40,009 bases of DNA from JBJFGR01 sp051892875. Lineage in GTDB: Bacteria > Pseudomonadota > Gammaproteobacteria > Enterobacterales > Succinivibrionaceae. Both the position numbers and the translations under genes were made by a program. Positions 24,353-33,316 of this stretch are shown piece after piece (positions within the stretch are counted from its first letter, which is position 1; every line of letters begins with the position of its first letter). Where the stretch lies: positions 1 to 40,009 of the forward strand of contig JBJFGR010000110.1 of the NCBI GenBank assembly GCA_051892875.1, in the 5' to 3' direction. The notes below the pieces were generated by a model. It was not told the DNA's origin. It did not search any database and saw nothing but the letters and a program-made list of their open reading frames with translations.

Positions 24353-25687
24353 TTATGACTTAATTTTTTCTTTTATCTTTCTAACAAATTCTTCAGCCTG
24401 AACCTTATCATATATTTTTAAATTAATCTCATAAGTACCAGGAATTCCATCCAATGATAAAGGTTGATTAAATTCAATTATATTCTGAGCATACCATGGC
24501 AAACCTCTCTGCAAATCAATTTCACTAACTACAACATCTTTAGGCACTACCAATGTTCCAGTATTAGAATAAATAGGACCGTTAAAAACAAAGAAATTAT
24601 TATTTTTCATTCGATTAACAGCTTGTTCTATAACTTTTCTCTGATCAATAGTTAAATTCACTTTATCTGATATAACATTTTCAAAAACTTTTGATTCCAA
24701 ACCAAACCAATACACGTTTTGTATATTAGATCCACCGTTCAAAATTGATGATAAAAATTTAGAATAATAATTACGAGGTTTATATACATAGGTACCTAAA
24801 TAATTATCCGCATTTTTCCATCTTCCAGTTTCATTAATAAGTAAAGAAAAATATTTTATACCCGCTGTTTCTGAAATATCACACCATGAACAAGAACCTC
24901 CAAATCCACTAAATACATCTATATTTTTTGCGTGAGATAACTCTATGGCTATATTCTTTCGAGCTTGAGGATCTAAACTATTACTCCATGCAATGTAAAT
25001 AAATGCTGAAGGATTAACTTTTTTAACACCTAGAGCAAAAGCATTTGCATTCAATGTATTTATAGTATGTTTAAAATCAGCAATAAAACCTATTTCCCCT
25101 GTTGTAGTTATTAGCCCAGCAATAAGTCCTTGAAGATAATAAACTTCATATCCCTTGGAATGGTAATTAATTACATTATTAGATATAGAAGTTCCCCCAT
25201 AAAAATAAAACTGAACTTCTGGATATTTTCTAAATAAATTTATAATATCTATAGTATATGGGTAACCTACTAAAAAAACATGATTAAAACCTTTTTTTAA
25301 CTCACCTTCAACGATATTTTCAAGAAGCTCAATATTAACACCTACACCTTCAACAACCTTATAATTTATATGAGAAAAACGTGAAGCCGATTCCACAAAA
25401 TCAATAGTATGAACAGCAGCCTCTAAATACGCATCACTTGATGATGATTGTACAAATAATACATTCATCTTCTCTTTTCCTTGAACTTCATCATTCTGCA
25501 ACAAACCAGAATTTGAGCCTGAAATACCCGATAATGAAACTTTATCAATTATTTGGTAAACCCCACCACAAATTATAAAAAGGAATAAAGCACAAACAAA
25601 AACAGTAACAACAATATCAGAAATTACTCTTTTATTATTTTTCATAATTTTTTGATTATCAGTTTCTTGTTTATTACTATTACTCAT
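24353..25687 (-). CDS. membrane-tethered BMP-family ligand-binding protein 2
   Basis: A 444-residue protein: about 24 cytoplasmic residues, one uncleaved TM helix (about 25-47), then a periplasmic BMP/Med-type substrate-binding domain. Family landmarks are YLQGLIAGLITTTGEIGF, NAFALGVKKVNPSA, SLDPQARK and GPIYSNTGTLVVP. BMP proteins such as PnrA bind purine nucleosides and usually serve ABC transporters as lipoproteins. Here there is no lipobox and no transporter gene. A CSWC pair in a GGSCSWCDIS stretch may form a disulfide. It is last gene of an operon, overlapping the previous gene by 8 bp, with GAGG 6 nt before the ATG. A sensory role is inference. Confidence 0.75.
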   Translation of the reverse strand: MSNSNKQETDNQKIMKNNKRVISDIVVTVFVCALFLFIICGGVYQIIDKVSLSGISGSNSGLLQNDEVQGKEKMNVLFVQSSSSDAYLEAAVHTIDFVESASRFSHINYKVVEGVGVNIELLENIVEGELKKGFNHVFLVGYPYTIDIINLFRKYPEVQFYFYGGTSISNNVINYHSKGYEVYYLQGLIAGLITTTGEIGFIADFKHTINTLNANAFALGVKKVNPSAFIYIAWSNSLDPQARKNIAIELSHAKNIDVFSGFGGSCSWCDISETAGIKYFSLLINETGRWKNADNYLGTYVYKPRNYYSKFLSSILNGGSNIQNVYWFGLESKVFENVISDKVNLTIDQRKVIEQAVNRMKNNNFFVFNGPIYSNTGTLVVPKDVVVSEIDLQRGLPWYAQNIIEFNQPLSLDGIPGTYEINLKIYDKVQAEEFVRKIKEKIKS

Positions 25688-26858
25688 AATAAACCTCTAC
25701 GCCTTTTACATACCAATTCATGTTGTATACCAATTCATTATCATCTAATACGTCTCCACCTTTTACTCTCAGAACTCCGTTATTATCAAAAATTGGACCT
25801 ATAAAAAGCTGGTTCTTATTTTTCAATAATAAATTATTCATTTCTCTATCTACAGCATTAAAAGCATCTAAATTGATTATACTACTGTTTGCTTTACCTA
25901 AATAAGCACTACCACCTTTTACATCTAGCCATACTGCACCAGAGTTGTATACTCCGTTGTATAAGTCATCTAGCACACTCTTGAAAAAACTAGTCCAATT
26001 CCATTCCAAATTTAGTAAAGTGGTCTTAGGATATAAATTCATATACGACTTATGATAACCAATACATAACAAAGAATTTTTATCACAAAATCTGTTTATT
26101 TCTTCTGAATCTAGATGATAAGCAAAAATTTCTATACCTGGTACTTCTTCATAAATTTTCTCCGCAACTAATGATTCTCTTTCTTTATCATTATCACTAT
26201 TAACAACTCCAACATAAACTTTTGCACTAGGAGTTATTTTTTTAATACCCATTGTATAAGCATTTACCCCTAGTATCGCTTCAGGTGTTTCTCTGTTTAT
26301 AATATATCCAAAATCACTACTATTCGATGTATAAGCAGCTAAAATTCCTGACAAATAACGCATTAAATACATACGAGCATTAAAAGTTAATACATTGCTT
26401 GATTCTTTAATTCTTGTATCCATACAACTTAAAAAATGTAATTTTGGATACTTTTTAGCAGCTTCATTAATACAATCAGTAAACTCATTTGAAGTTGATA
26501 AAACTATTGAACCTTGCTCATAATTAAACTCTTCAATGACATCCAAGCAATCAGAAGTTGTTGCCAACTTTTCCTTAACAACAATAATACTTCCTACCTG
26601 ATTAGCAGCACTTAGAAAATCTCTAAGCATCACACTTCCCCAAGGATTGCTATAAAAACTTTCTTTTAATAGAACAATACCTTTAATCGGCGGTTTTACA
26701 GGAACACTATCCTTGATATCTAATTTTACTTCCCAATGATATGAATACAAAAGAAAACCTGCGCATAGTGCTACACCAACGCAAACCAAAAATGCAAGAG
26801 CAAAAGACTTACTATGAGTATTTTCTTTATTTGACATTATCATTAAATATTTTATCAT
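25680..26858 (-). CDS. membrane-tethered BMP-family ligand-binding protein 1
   Basis: A 392-residue paralog-like BMP-domain protein with a short cytoplasmic tail and one TM helix (about 19-44), then a periplasmic domain. Matches to the family include YLSGILAAYTSNSSDFGYI, NAYTMGIKKITPSAKVYVG and the C-terminal GPIFDNNGVLRVKGGDVLDD with MNWYVKGVEVYY. It is closer to the standard BMP C-terminus than its downstream partner. The start is uncertain: ATGs at 26858, 26843 and 26837 are all in frame. All overlap the end of the EAL gene, so translation is probably coupled. No transporter subunits are present. Confidence 0.73.
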   Translation of the reverse strand: MIKYLMIMSNKENTHSKSFALAFLVCVGVALCAGFLLYSYHWEVKLDIKDSVPVKPPIKGIVLLKESFYSNPWGSVMLRDFLSAANQVGSIIVVKEKLATTSDCLDVIEEFNYEQGSIVLSTSNEFTDCINEAAKKYPKLHFLSCMDTRIKESSNVLTFNARMYLMRYLSGILAAYTSNSSDFGYIINRETPEAILGVNAYTMGIKKITPSAKVYVGVVNSDNDKERESLVAEKIYEEVPGIEIFAYHLDSEEINRFCDKNSLLCIGYHKSYMNLYPKTTLLNLEWNWTSFFKSVLDDLYNGVYNSGAVWLDVKGGSAYLGKANSSIINLDAFNAVDREMNNLLLKNKNQLFIGPIFDNNGVLRVKGGDVLDDNELVYNMNWYVKGVEVYYE

Positions 26859-29106
26859 CCTTTAGTAATTTATCAAAATCATCCACTGGAATAGGTTTTG
26901 AATAATAGTATCCTTGACAGAATTCACAACCTAAATCACGAAGAATATTTTTCTGGTCATAAGTTTCAACACCTTCAACCAGACAGTGCATGTTCATATG
27001 CTTGGACATTAAAATAACATCTCTAACTAAATTAACATGTATCGATTCAACATTTGTAACATCAATCTTGTCAACAAAAGACTTATCTAACTTTATAGTA
27101 TCAAATGGTAATGCTGAAATATTTGATAACGATGAATACCCCGTACCGAAATCATCCATTGATAGCTTAAATCCCATCTTCTTCAATGAATGTAATATTT
27201 CAACAATTTTTTGTTTATCGTCAATCGTCGCACTTTCTGTAATTTCAACTTCTAAATAAGAAATAACATCCTCAAAACCCTTAAGTTTTTCACTAATTTC
27301 CTGAATCAACTTAGGATTCAAAAATTGTACTTGTGAAAAATTAACAGAAATAGGAATCATTCGATAACCTAAATTTTTCCATTTTTTTAGCAATTTAAGC
27401 ACTGATACAAATACAAAATTATCTATTTTTGCAATAGAACCATTCTTTTCGAAAACTGGAATAAATTTAAATGGTGGTATAATACCTTGCATATGATAAT
27501 TCCATCTAATCAATGCTTCCGCACCACTTAACTTATTTGTATGAAGATTATATTTAGGTTGTAAATAAATAACAAATTCACCTTTTTCAAGAGCACTATC
27601 CAATTCTTTTTCTAAGGTGTCACACCTATTAATTTCATCACGGATAGACTGACTATAAAAAATAACATTATGTTTTTGCTTATCGTATTTAGAATAATCT
27701 ATAGTTAATTTACAGCTTTCCAAATAATAATCAATATTCATATTTCTTTCTTGCATATCTAGAAAATCTGTTTCACACACTGCACAAACAATTACTGCTT
27801 TAAAATTACTTTCATTTATAGATTCGCATTCTATACTCAAATTATGCAAAAACTCTGTTACTAAATCGGAATTTTCTCTTTGCATCAATACCACAAAACC
27901 ATCTGATAGTGACGCCACTAAATCTACTGATTTTCCTAAAGATTTTAGTTTTTCAGATAATTGTAAAATAAATCTTTTTGAAATATTAGAACCATATAAA
28001 CGATTAATAAGATTGTAGTTAGATATAACAATACGAATAACAAACATATTGTTTTCTTCTTTAAGTTCTTTATATGATGCAAAAAATTCACGCAATCTTG
28101 ATCTGTTTGGCAATCCAGTTTTTTCATGAACATACGCTAATTTGTGGATATGTTGTTTTTGCAAATGATCTGACCATTCATACGTTACCAATAAAATCAT
28201 CAAAATAATAATTGTACCTAGAACCAAATACGTTAATAAAGTCATTATTGCATTGATCTGAGTATCAACCAATGATGTTGGTATTAACGTTACAAACATC
28301 CATCCAGGATAATCCATAGGAATAATAGACATGTACTGAGATGGATACTTTTCTGTTTCTAATATATGAATTTCATTTGGAGACTGTTCAATAGAATATA
28401 ATGATTCGTCGTATTTGCCTTTATATTTTTTAGAAATATATTTTATAACTTCAGAAGGTAACAATCTACCTCGAGTACTACTATTGATTTCAACAATATT
28501 ATCTAAGTTATATACCAAAAAAGTTAATGTATTCTTATCTTTTTTTAAATCTGATTTTCCTTTCATTAAAAATCTTGTTAACTCATTATTTGAAATTTTT
28601 AGATACAATGAATATTTAACAAAATTTCCATCAAAAACAGGTACAGCAACAAATAAAGAATAATCATTTGCCTTGGATCTTGTTTGAACAACAGTCAGTA
28701 AAGGAGTACCATAAAAAACTCTTGATATCTGAAGAAATTCTTTTTTATTCAAATTAGTACCGTAAATATTTTTACCATTAAAATCTACGATACCAATATT
28801 AACAAAACCTGTTACTTTACTGATACTAGATAAAACATTATGAGTCGATATACCACCTATGTACTGTTTATCTGAAAGAGAGTTTGATACTACTTGTAAT
28901 ATATTTACAACGTTTTTAAAGTTACTGTTAATGTAACTCATATCATCCAATGATTGACTAACGATGTTTCTGGCCATCTCGTTAATCATAAAAGATCGAA
29001 CTCTTTCTTTATAAACTAAGGATATAGCTACCAATATAAGAACAACAAATACTATTATGTATCCAGATGTTTTATATTCGGTGAATACCTTCCTCAATTT
29101 TCCCAT
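26827..29106 (-). CDS. dCache-GGDEF(degenerate)-EAL c-di-GMP phosphodiesterase
   Basis: About 759 residues. TM1 (about 15-34) and TM2 (about 289-310) enclose a periplasmic double-Cache-like sensor domain. A GGDEF-fold domain follows whose signature reads LSDGF (about 400), so it should not make c-di-GMP. The C-terminal EAL domain keeps its motifs: EALIRW (about 528), VEITES, MDDFGTGYSSL (about 655), KLDKSFV, LVEGVET and QGYYYSKP, so it should hydrolyse c-di-GMP to pGpG. The longest frame adds 19 residues without a ribosome site; I chose the ATG at 29104-29106, preceded by TAGG and giving a normal membrane N-terminus. It is first gene of an operon with two BMP-domain proteins. Confidence 0.88.
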   Translation of the reverse strand: MGKLRKVFTEYKTSGYIIVFVVLILVAISLVYKERVRSFMINEMARNIVSQSLDDMSYINSNFKNVVNILQVVSNSLSDKQYIGGISTHNVLSSISKVTGFVNIGIVDFNGKNIYGTNLNKKEFLQISRVFYGTPLLTVVQTRSKANDYSLFVAVPVFDGNFVKYSLYLKISNNELTRFLMKGKSDLKKDKNTLTFLVYNLDNIVEINSSTRGRLLPSEVIKYISKKYKGKYDESLYSIEQSPNEIHILETEKYPSQYMSIIPMDYPGWMFVTLIPTSLVDTQINAIMTLLTYLVLGTIIILMILLVTYEWSDHLQKQHIHKLAYVHEKTGLPNRSRLREFFASYKELKEENNMFVIRIVISNYNLINRLYGSNISKRFILQLSEKLKSLGKSVDLVASLSDGFVVLMQRENSDLVTEFLHNLSIECESINESNFKAVIVCAVCETDFLDMQERNMNIDYYLESCKLTIDYSKYDKQKHNVIFYSQSIRDEINRCDTLEKELDSALEKGEFVIYLQPKYNLHTNKLSGAEALIRWNYHMQGIIPPFKFIPVFEKNGSIAKIDNFVFVSVLKLLKKWKNLGYRMIPISVNFSQVQFLNPKLIQEISEKLKGFEDVISYLEVEITESATIDDKQKIVEILHSLKKMGFKLSMDDFGTGYSSLSNISALPFDTIKLDKSFVDKIDVTNVESIHVNLVRDVILMSKHMNMHCLVEGVETYDQKNILRDLGCEFCQGYYYSKPIPVDDFDKLLKDDKIFNDNVK

Positions 29107-29206
29107 AAAAAACCTATATTCCAATAGAACAACAAATGCATTCATAATACAGCAAGAGAACAATAAAATTTAAATAATGAATGCATACATATTAACCAAA
29201 AAATAT

Positions 29207-29235
29207 TCTATATGAAGATTAGTTTTTAATTACAA
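29207..29235 (-). promoter_or_regulatory. candidate promoter of the EAL-BMP operon
   Basis: On the minus strand, TTGTAA (29230-29235) and TATAGA (29207-29212) are separated by 17 bp, each matching the sigma-70 hexamers at 4 of 6 positions, about 100 nt upstream of the EAL start. In such AT-rich DNA, chance matches are common. Confidence 0.3.
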
Positions 29236-29514
29236 TTTCTTTAGATTTTTGGGAATTATCATTTATTTTTTTTAGCTTTTTTTTAACTTTTATGCATTAG
29301 ATCACACAATATTTACAGGAAAATTTTGTAAATTCTTTATCTCTGTTACCACAAGTTATGATCTTATATACTATTAGTAAAACCTTTTAATTTTCTAGAT
29401 AAATAGTACTATTGTATAAAAATTTTTAGAATCTAATATTTTAAGAACTTAACACCGAAGAAGTTACATCAATAAATTGGGTTCACATAAAAAATTCTTT
29501 AGTTTTAATAAAAA

Positions 29515-29543
29515 TTTTCAAATAAAAACAAAGTTGGTATAAT
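29515..29543 (+). promoter_or_regulatory. sigma-70-type promoter of metK
   Basis: TTTTCA (29515-29520) and a perfect TATAAT (29538-29543) with 17-bp spacing, 30 nt before the metK ATG. The -10 is flanked by TTGGT and ACCAA, a possible operator-like pair. The rest of 29164-29572 (about 400 bases) is AT-rich with no gene, and no SAM riboswitch was recognised. Confidence 0.6.
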
Positions 29544-29572
29544 AACACCAATGTTTTAATTAAGGAATTCAA

Positions 29573-30730
29573 ATGATTAAGTTATTTACGTCTGAATCTG
29601 TGTCAGAAGGTCATCCAGACAAAATTGCCGACCAAATATCCGATGCAGTTCTCGATGAAATTTTAAAACAAGACATAAACGCACACGTTGCATGTGAAAC
29701 ATTTGTAAAAACGGGCATGGTTTTAGTTGGCGGAGAAATAACAACTAGTGCATGGGTTGATATTGAATCTCTCGTTCGTCAAGTTGTAAATGATATTGGA
29801 TACAATGAATCTTCTGTAGGATTTGACGCTAACTCTTGTGCTGTATTAAGTGCAATAGGTAAACAATCCCCCGATATTAACCAAGGTGTTTCTCGTGATG
29901 ACCCTTGTGCACAAGGTGCTGGCGATCAGGGATTAATGTTTGGTTATGCTTGTGATGAAACAGATGTTTATATGCCAGCTCCTATTACCTATGCACATAG
30001 ACTCATGCAAAAACAATCTGAAGTTAGAAAAAAGGGGATATTACCATGGTTGCGTCCTGATGCAAAAAGTCAGGTAACTTTCATGTACAATGAAGATGGT
30101 TCTATTGCTGGCATTGATACTATTGTTCTTTCAACTCAACATGATGAAAATGTTACTAACAAAGAAATACATGAAGGAGTTCGTGAAGAAATAATTAACC
30201 AGGTTATACCTCAAAAATGGTTATCAGATAAAACCAAATACTTCATTAACCCTACTGGAAGATTTGTAATTGGTGGCCCTATGGGTGACTGTGGTTTAAC
30301 AGGTAGAAAAATAATTGTAGATACATACGGTGGGTATGCTCGTCATGGCGGTGGAGCTTTCTCAGGAAAAGATCCTTCAAAAGTTGACCGTAGCGCAGCT
30401 TATGCCGCTAGATATGTAGCTAAAAATATCGTTGCTGCTGGTTTAGCAAAAAAATGTGAAATCCAGGTTTCATATGCTATAGGTGTTGCTGAACCAGTTT
30501 CTTTATCAATCAATACTTTTGGTACAGGAACTATCAGCGAAGAAAAGTTAAATTTAATTGTAAAGGAAGTTTTTGATTTACGTCCTTATGGATTAATAGA
30601 AATGTTGAATTTAAAACGCCCTATTTACAAAGAAACCGCAGCCTATGGCCATTTCGGTCGTGAGCAGTTCCCATGGGAACAATTAGATAAAGCTGAATTT
30701 TTAAGACATTTAGCAAGAAAACACAACTAA
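29573..30730 (+). CDS. metK: S-adenosylmethionine synthetase
   Basis: A 385-residue enzyme that makes SAM from methionine and ATP. Signatures are present: FTSESVSEGHPDKIADQISDAVLD at the N-terminus (ATP/metal), GAGDQGLMFGYA (the family's hexapeptide region), and GGGAFSGKDPSKVDRSAAY (P-loop-like signature). The length equals E. coli MetK (384) within one residue. AAGGA is placed 6 nt before the ATG. It has its own promoter and terminator and is therefore monocistronic. Confidence 0.98.
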   Translation: MIKLFTSESVSEGHPDKIADQISDAVLDEILKQDINAHVACETFVKTGMVLVGGEITTSAWVDIESLVRQVVNDIGYNESSVGFDANSCAVLSAIGKQSPDINQGVSRDDPCAQGAGDQGLMFGYACDETDVYMPAPITYAHRLMQKQSEVRKKGILPWLRPDAKSQVTFMYNEDGSIAGIDTIVLSTQHDENVTNKEIHEGVREEIINQVIPQKWLSDKTKYFINPTGRFVIGGPMGDCGLTGRKIIVDTYGGYARHGGGAFSGKDPSKVDRSAAYAARYVAKNIVAAGLAKKCEIQVSYAIGVAEPVSLSINTFGTGTISEEKLNLIVKEVFDLRPYGLIEMLNLKRPIYKETAAYGHFGREQFPWEQLDKAEFLRHLARKHN

Positions 30731-30741
30731 ATTATAAAAAT

Positions 30742-30770
30742 AAAGCTCAAGTTAATCTTGAGCTTTTTCT
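30742..30770 (+). terminator. terminator of metK
   Basis: Perfect 10-bp stem AAAGCTCAAG (30742-30751) with CTTGAGCTTT (30757-30766), 5-nt loop, U-rich tail, 11 bp after the stop. Confidence 0.85.
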
Positions 30771-30832
30771 ATATTTTTACCAACAAGTGCGTTCACTCTC
30801 CAAACGCATTCACACCTAGCGGAAAACTTCAG

Positions 30833-31678
30833 TTATTTTACTTTTTGATGTAAAACACTTATATTTAAATCATCGAAAACATCATTTTTAACCATTTGCT
30901 CTATTTCAGAAAAACTATAACTTTCTGGATAAACAATTACATAACTATCATCATTTTTTTCAAGATAATGTGTCTGACCAAATTCTGTATATCTTGTAGC
31001 TCCAATACTAAATAAAGCTCTTTGTGGTTTATTACATAATTCAAGATATTCACTAATTGGTTCTGCAGGACCTTCATCTTGCTGATTATTCATCTTATCA
31101 ATCATCCAATCTAAAAGATTTTGGTACATATAGCTATAATCTCTTGCATAACTATCAACACCATATGTATACAATTCACCATTACGTTTTAAAAAACAGG
31201 CAATTTTATATTTAGAAATAATTCCTTTTTCTGAAAATTCATCAATTGCTATAAGGTTTTGAGAATACCCCTTGGTTGAACAACCCCAATTTTTCTTTTC
31301 ACTAATTTTTTTTGCTCCCTGTCTTCTTATAGAGCAGTCATTATAAGCACCAAAAAATTTAGGAACTAATTTAATTACTTTTAACCCATCATAAACAATA
31401 TCACATAGCAATCCAATTTCTGGTTCTATTTGAAGATTGTCACCTTCATCCTTAGGAGCAATAAGTTCTTCAGACGATAAAGGAAATACTCTTAAAAATG
31501 ATTCTTTTATTCTCCCTTCAGGATTTGGTAAATAAAACGGAAATAAAGCTTTCGGGGCTTTAATATCATTTACCTTAACTTTTAAAAAGTCTTTAGCCTC
31601 ACCTGCTTGTTCTAGATGTCCTGCAAAATTACCTGCAACCCCTAATCCTATTACATCTTTTAATTCTTCAACTTTCAT
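30833..31678 (-). CDS. DUF5718-type protein with a fumarylacetoacetase-like pattern
   Basis: A 281-residue soluble protein that I match from memory to the uncharacterised DUF5718 family. It opens with DVIGLGVAGNFAGHLEQAGEA, then APKALFPFYLPN (about 41-52) and IEPEIGLLCDI (about 84-94, with Glu85 and Glu87). This order copies the fumarylacetoacetate hydrolase fold: an N-terminal AxNxxxH segment, PxLFxKP, then ExE metal ligands. A later block carries GAYNDCSIRRQGAKKIS and KNWGCSTKGY. A metal-dependent C-C hydrolase, decarboxylase or tautomerase-like activity is therefore possible but inferred. It diverges from endA across 102 bp. The Cys-rich central block is not typical of FAH enzymes. Confidence 0.6.
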   Translation of the reverse strand: MKVEELKDVIGLGVAGNFAGHLEQAGEAKDFLKVKVNDIKAPKALFPFYLPNPEGRIKESFLRVFPLSSEELIAPKDEGDNLQIEPEIGLLCDIVYDGLKVIKLVPKFFGAYNDCSIRRQGAKKISEKKNWGCSTKGYSQNLIAIDEFSEKGIISKYKIACFLKRNGELYTYGVDSYARDYSYMYQNLLDWMIDKMNNQQDEGPAEPISEYLELCNKPQRALFSIGATRYTEFGQTHYLEKNDDSYVIVYPESYSFSEIEQMVKNDVFDDLNISVLHQKVK

Positions 31679-31780
31679 CTGAATTCCTTAAAGTATAACT
31701 AATTATTTATCTCTAATACTATATACCAATTCATGAATAATGTATAATACATTGTTATTATGTAAGTTTAGGAAGTTATT

Positions 31781-32566
31781 ATGATACCTATGAAATTTAA
31801 TAAAAATTTTACTATAGCAATAAATAAAAAAAATAATTTTCATGCCTTATCATTCATTTTTTTGATAATTATTCTATTATTTTTATTTACTGATTTCTTT
31901 CTTATAAATACAACTCATGCTCAAACATTTTCAGAATCAAAAAAACAATTAACTTCCTTATATCGTCATACTCAAAACCCAAAAACTTTTTATTGTAACT
32001 GCCCTATTAAGATAGTAAACAAGAAATTAATACCTGATTTAGAAGCTTGCAATTATCAACCTCAAAAAATCGAAGCTAGAGCTAAACGTATAGAATGGGA
32101 ACATATAATGCCTGCATCCTGGTTAGGAAACCAGCTTCAATGTTGGAAAAATGGTGGCAGAAAAAATTGCTCAAAAAACAAACTTTTCGTAGAAAGAGAA
32201 GGTGATATGCACAATTTAGTGCCTGCTATTGGAGAAATTAATGCAGTTAGAAGCAATTATCGTTATGCAATGCTTGATAAATCTTTACCTAAATTTAACT
32301 CTTGTGACTTTGTTGTAAGCAATAAATCACCTAAAGCAGTTATGCCCGCACCATATACTAGAGGATTTATAGCTAGAACATTTTTATATATGTCTGAAAA
32401 ATACAATATAAAACTTTCCAAAAATGATAAAAACCTAATGGATTTATGGAATAGTAAATATCCTGTTAATGTTTGGGAATGTAGAAGAAACAATGCTATT
32501 GAAGAAATGCAAGGAAATGATAATCCTTATATAACTGAACAATGTAAAAAATTAAACATAAAATAA
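31781..32566 (+). CDS. endA: endonuclease I, periplasmic
   Basis: A DNA-specific endonuclease secreted to the periplasm. An unusually long N-terminal region (about 22 polar residues before the hydrophobic core at 24-43) leads to a likely signal cleavage after THA47. The mature part matches E. coli EndA: TFYCNCPIK, RIEWEHIMPASWLG (catalytic His about 107), QCWKNGGRKNCSKN, GDMHNLVPAIGEIN (about 139-152), and VNVWECRRN. Eight or so cysteines probably pair in the periplasm. AGGAAG 5 nt before the first ATG supports the long N-terminus. It is followed after 17 bp by rsmE, the same order as in enterobacteria. Confidence 0.93.
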   Translation: MIPMKFNKNFTIAINKKNNFHALSFIFLIIILLFLFTDFFLINTTHAQTFSESKKQLTSLYRHTQNPKTFYCNCPIKIVNKKLIPDLEACNYQPQKIEARAKRIEWEHIMPASWLGNQLQCWKNGGRKNCSKNKLFVEREGDMHNLVPAIGEINAVRSNYRYAMLDKSLPKFNSCDFVVSNKSPKAVMPAPYTRGFIARTFLYMSEKYNIKLSKNDKNLMDLWNSKYPVNVWECRRNNAIEEMQGNDNPYITEQCKKLNIK

Positions 32567-32583
32567 TAGGAATTCTTTTAAGT

Positions 32584-33312
32584 ATGAGAACTGTTAGAAT
32601 TTATGATAATCAATCTATTAAAATCAATACACCTATAGAACTAGGAGAAAATGGTTTCGGTCACGTATATCGAGTATTACGAATGACAGAAGGTGATGAA
32701 ATCTCCATATTTAATGGTAATGGATTTGAATACCAAGCGATTATAACAGAATGTAGCAAGAAAAAAGTTGTTGTAACCCCTACTAAAGAAATCAACAAAA
32801 GGCCTATTGAATCTCCTCTCAATATTCATTTAGGTCAAGTTATTAGCAGAGGGGAAAAAATGGATTTCACCGTACAAAAAGCCGTTGAATTAGGGGTATC
32901 TGAAATTACCCCGCTTATATCAACAAGATGTGGTGTCAGACTAAAAGAGGAGCGTCTTGATAAAAAACAGGATACTTTACAAAAAATAGTTATAAGTGCC
33001 TGCGAGCAATGTGGTAGAGTAATTGTACCCAAAGTAAATCATATAACAGATATTAATGATTTTTTAGCTACAAAAACTAATGATTTAAAATTAACTCTAA
33101 ACCCCTACTGCAGTAAAAAAATAGCTGAATTATCAAATGTAAAAAATATTAGATTATTAGTAGGTCCCGAAGGTGGATTTACAGATGATGAAATAAATTT
33201 AGCAACAACATGTGGTTATAACAATATTTCATTAGGACCAAGAATTCTAAGAACAGAAACAGCTGCACTTGTAGCAATAAGCATCTTGCAAGCATGTTTT
33301 GGAGATTTATAA
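32584..33312 (+). CDS. rsmE: 16S rRNA m3U1498 methyltransferase
   Basis: A 242-residue SPOUT-class methyltransferase that modifies U1498 of 16S rRNA using SAM. An N-terminal PUA-like domain (about 1-70) contains GHVYRVLRMTEGDEI. The knotted catalytic domain contains KMDFTVQKAVELGVSEITPL, LLVGPEGGFTDDEI (SAM-binding) and LGPRILRTETAA, all family hallmarks. Length matches E. coli RsmE (243). It lies between endA and yqgE; gshB, which separates rsmE from yqgE in E. coli, is missing. Confidence 0.96.
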   Translation: MRTVRIYDNQSIKINTPIELGENGFGHVYRVLRMTEGDEISIFNGNGFEYQAIITECSKKKVVVTPTKEINKRPIESPLNIHLGQVISRGEKMDFTVQKAVELGVSEITPLISTRCGVRLKEERLDKKQDTLQKIVISACEQCGRVIVPKVNHITDINDFLATKTNDLKLTLNPYCSKKIAELSNVKNIRLLVGPEGGFTDDEINLATTCGYNNISLGPRILRTETAALVAISILQACFGDL

Positions 33313-33316
33313 AAAT

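Noticed and set aside
29164..29572. SAM riboswitch upstream of metK
   Set aside because: No SAM-I or SAM-II-like conserved core could be seen; only an ordinary promoter close to the gene.
30833..31678. First thought: queF, because of size (281 residues) and nearness to the queuosine gene
   Set aside because: None of the QueF motifs are present; the true queF with SNCLITSQPDWG is at 34017-34895.
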